Source: Micavibrio aeruginosavorus
GTDB taxonomy: Bacteria; Pseudomonadota; Alphaproteobacteria; Micavibrionales; Micavibrionaceae
Direction of reading: 5' to 3'
Length of the DNA: 5,243 bases
NCBI GenBank assembly: GCA_003240795.1
Contig: QFNK01000149.1
Coordinates: 1 to 5,243 of the forward strand
A program made the translations under genes and the position numbers. The notes below the pieces were generated by a model, which saw nothing but the letters and a program-made list of their open reading frames with translations, was not told the origin of the DNA and ran no database searches. This document shows positions 5,044-5,243 of this stretch, piece after piece. The first letter of the stretch is position 1. Each line of letters starts with the position of its first letter.

Positions 5044-5243
5044 TTAGAACGTCAGATTGATACCGACCAGACCATATGTCGCTTCGGTGTCCTCGCCTGC
5101 TGTGGACGGAACATCATTCTCGATGAAACCGACGGAACCGCGAATATCAAGCCCCTGAACGATCTTGTACGTCACGCCCGCGCTGTAACGCTGCGTATCC
5201 ACAGAGGATGTTGTTGTCAGAGCCGTACCGGCCGCATCGTCTT
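5044..5243 (-). CDS. Outer-membrane porin, C-terminal fragment (5' end outside window)
   Basis: Only the last 65 codons and the TAA stop at 5046-5044 are in the window. The peptide shows alternating beta-strands: TQRYSAGVTYKIVQGLDIRG, then GSVGFIENDV, a loop PSTAGEDTEA, then YGLVGINLTF. It ends in Phe preceded by alternating hydrophobic residues, the C-terminal signal recognised by the BAM machinery for outer-membrane barrels. The GVTYKI-GLDIRGSVGF style matches Gram-negative general porins (porin_4-like). It is presumably a trimeric diffusion pore in the outer membrane. The strong terminator downstream fits a highly expressed single gene. The substrate or exact subfamily cannot be read from this fragment. 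Confidence 0.88.
   Translation of the reverse strand, partial: DDAAGTALTTTSSVDTQRYSAGVTYKIVQGLDIRGSVGFIENDVPSTAGEDTEATYGLVGINLTF

Noticed and set aside
1..5243. A new defence, mobile or CRISPR-like system
   Set aside because: No transposase, integrase, toxin-antitoxin pair, repeat array, tRNA or attachment-site-like direct repeat was seen, and the recognisable genes are common chromosomal ones.

Overview
The window looks like ordinary chromosomal DNA from an alphaproteobacterium, perhaps a Rhodospirillales or Micavibrio-like lineage. The basis is moderately high GC, two GTG starts with good Shine-Dalgarno sequences, an Smr-domain protein, an OmpR-type winged-helix regulator of a style I associate with that class, a conserved hypothetical carrying an NPLQHIPVVGSVYR block, and a porin ending in Phe. 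The lineage is an inference from protein style. No tRNA, rRNA, CRISPR array, insertion sequence or phage gene is visible.

Layout, left to right. (1) 1-839, minus: C-terminally truncated hypothetical protein with an N-terminal Cys/His cluster resembling the zinc-binding start of CoiA-like proteins. (2) 915-1508, minus: Smr-domain protein, probably co-transcribed with (1). (3) 1591-2340, plus: exported protein of unknown function, divergent from smr. (4) 2437-2982, plus: hydrophilic hypothetical protein with a GTG start, behind a good sigma-70-like promoter whose -10 box lies in a palindrome. (5) 2992-3567, minus: winged-helix DNA-binding protein with a degenerate receiver-like N-terminus. (6) 3664-4284, plus: conserved hypothetical with a glycine-rich hydrophobic segment, divergent from (5). 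(7) 4285-4959, minus: YggS/PLPBP family PLP-homeostasis protein, whose stop codon abuts that of (6) with no gap. (8) 5044-5243, minus: C-terminal end of an outer-membrane porin, followed by a perfect 12-bp-stem intrinsic terminator that separates it from yggS.

The genes alternate strand often and do not form a recognisable pathway. The porin and the exported protein belong to the cell envelope, YggS to vitamin B6 homeostasis, and Smr to nucleic-acid metabolism. The regulator sits between two unrecognised genes, with dyad elements on either side, so local regulation of genes 4 and 6 and of itself is a testable idea. I see no convincing new defence or mobile system. The most notable points are the pseudo-receiver regulator, the palindrome over the gene 4 promoter, the CoiA-like Cys/His cluster at the left edge, and a possible leaderless yggS transcript.
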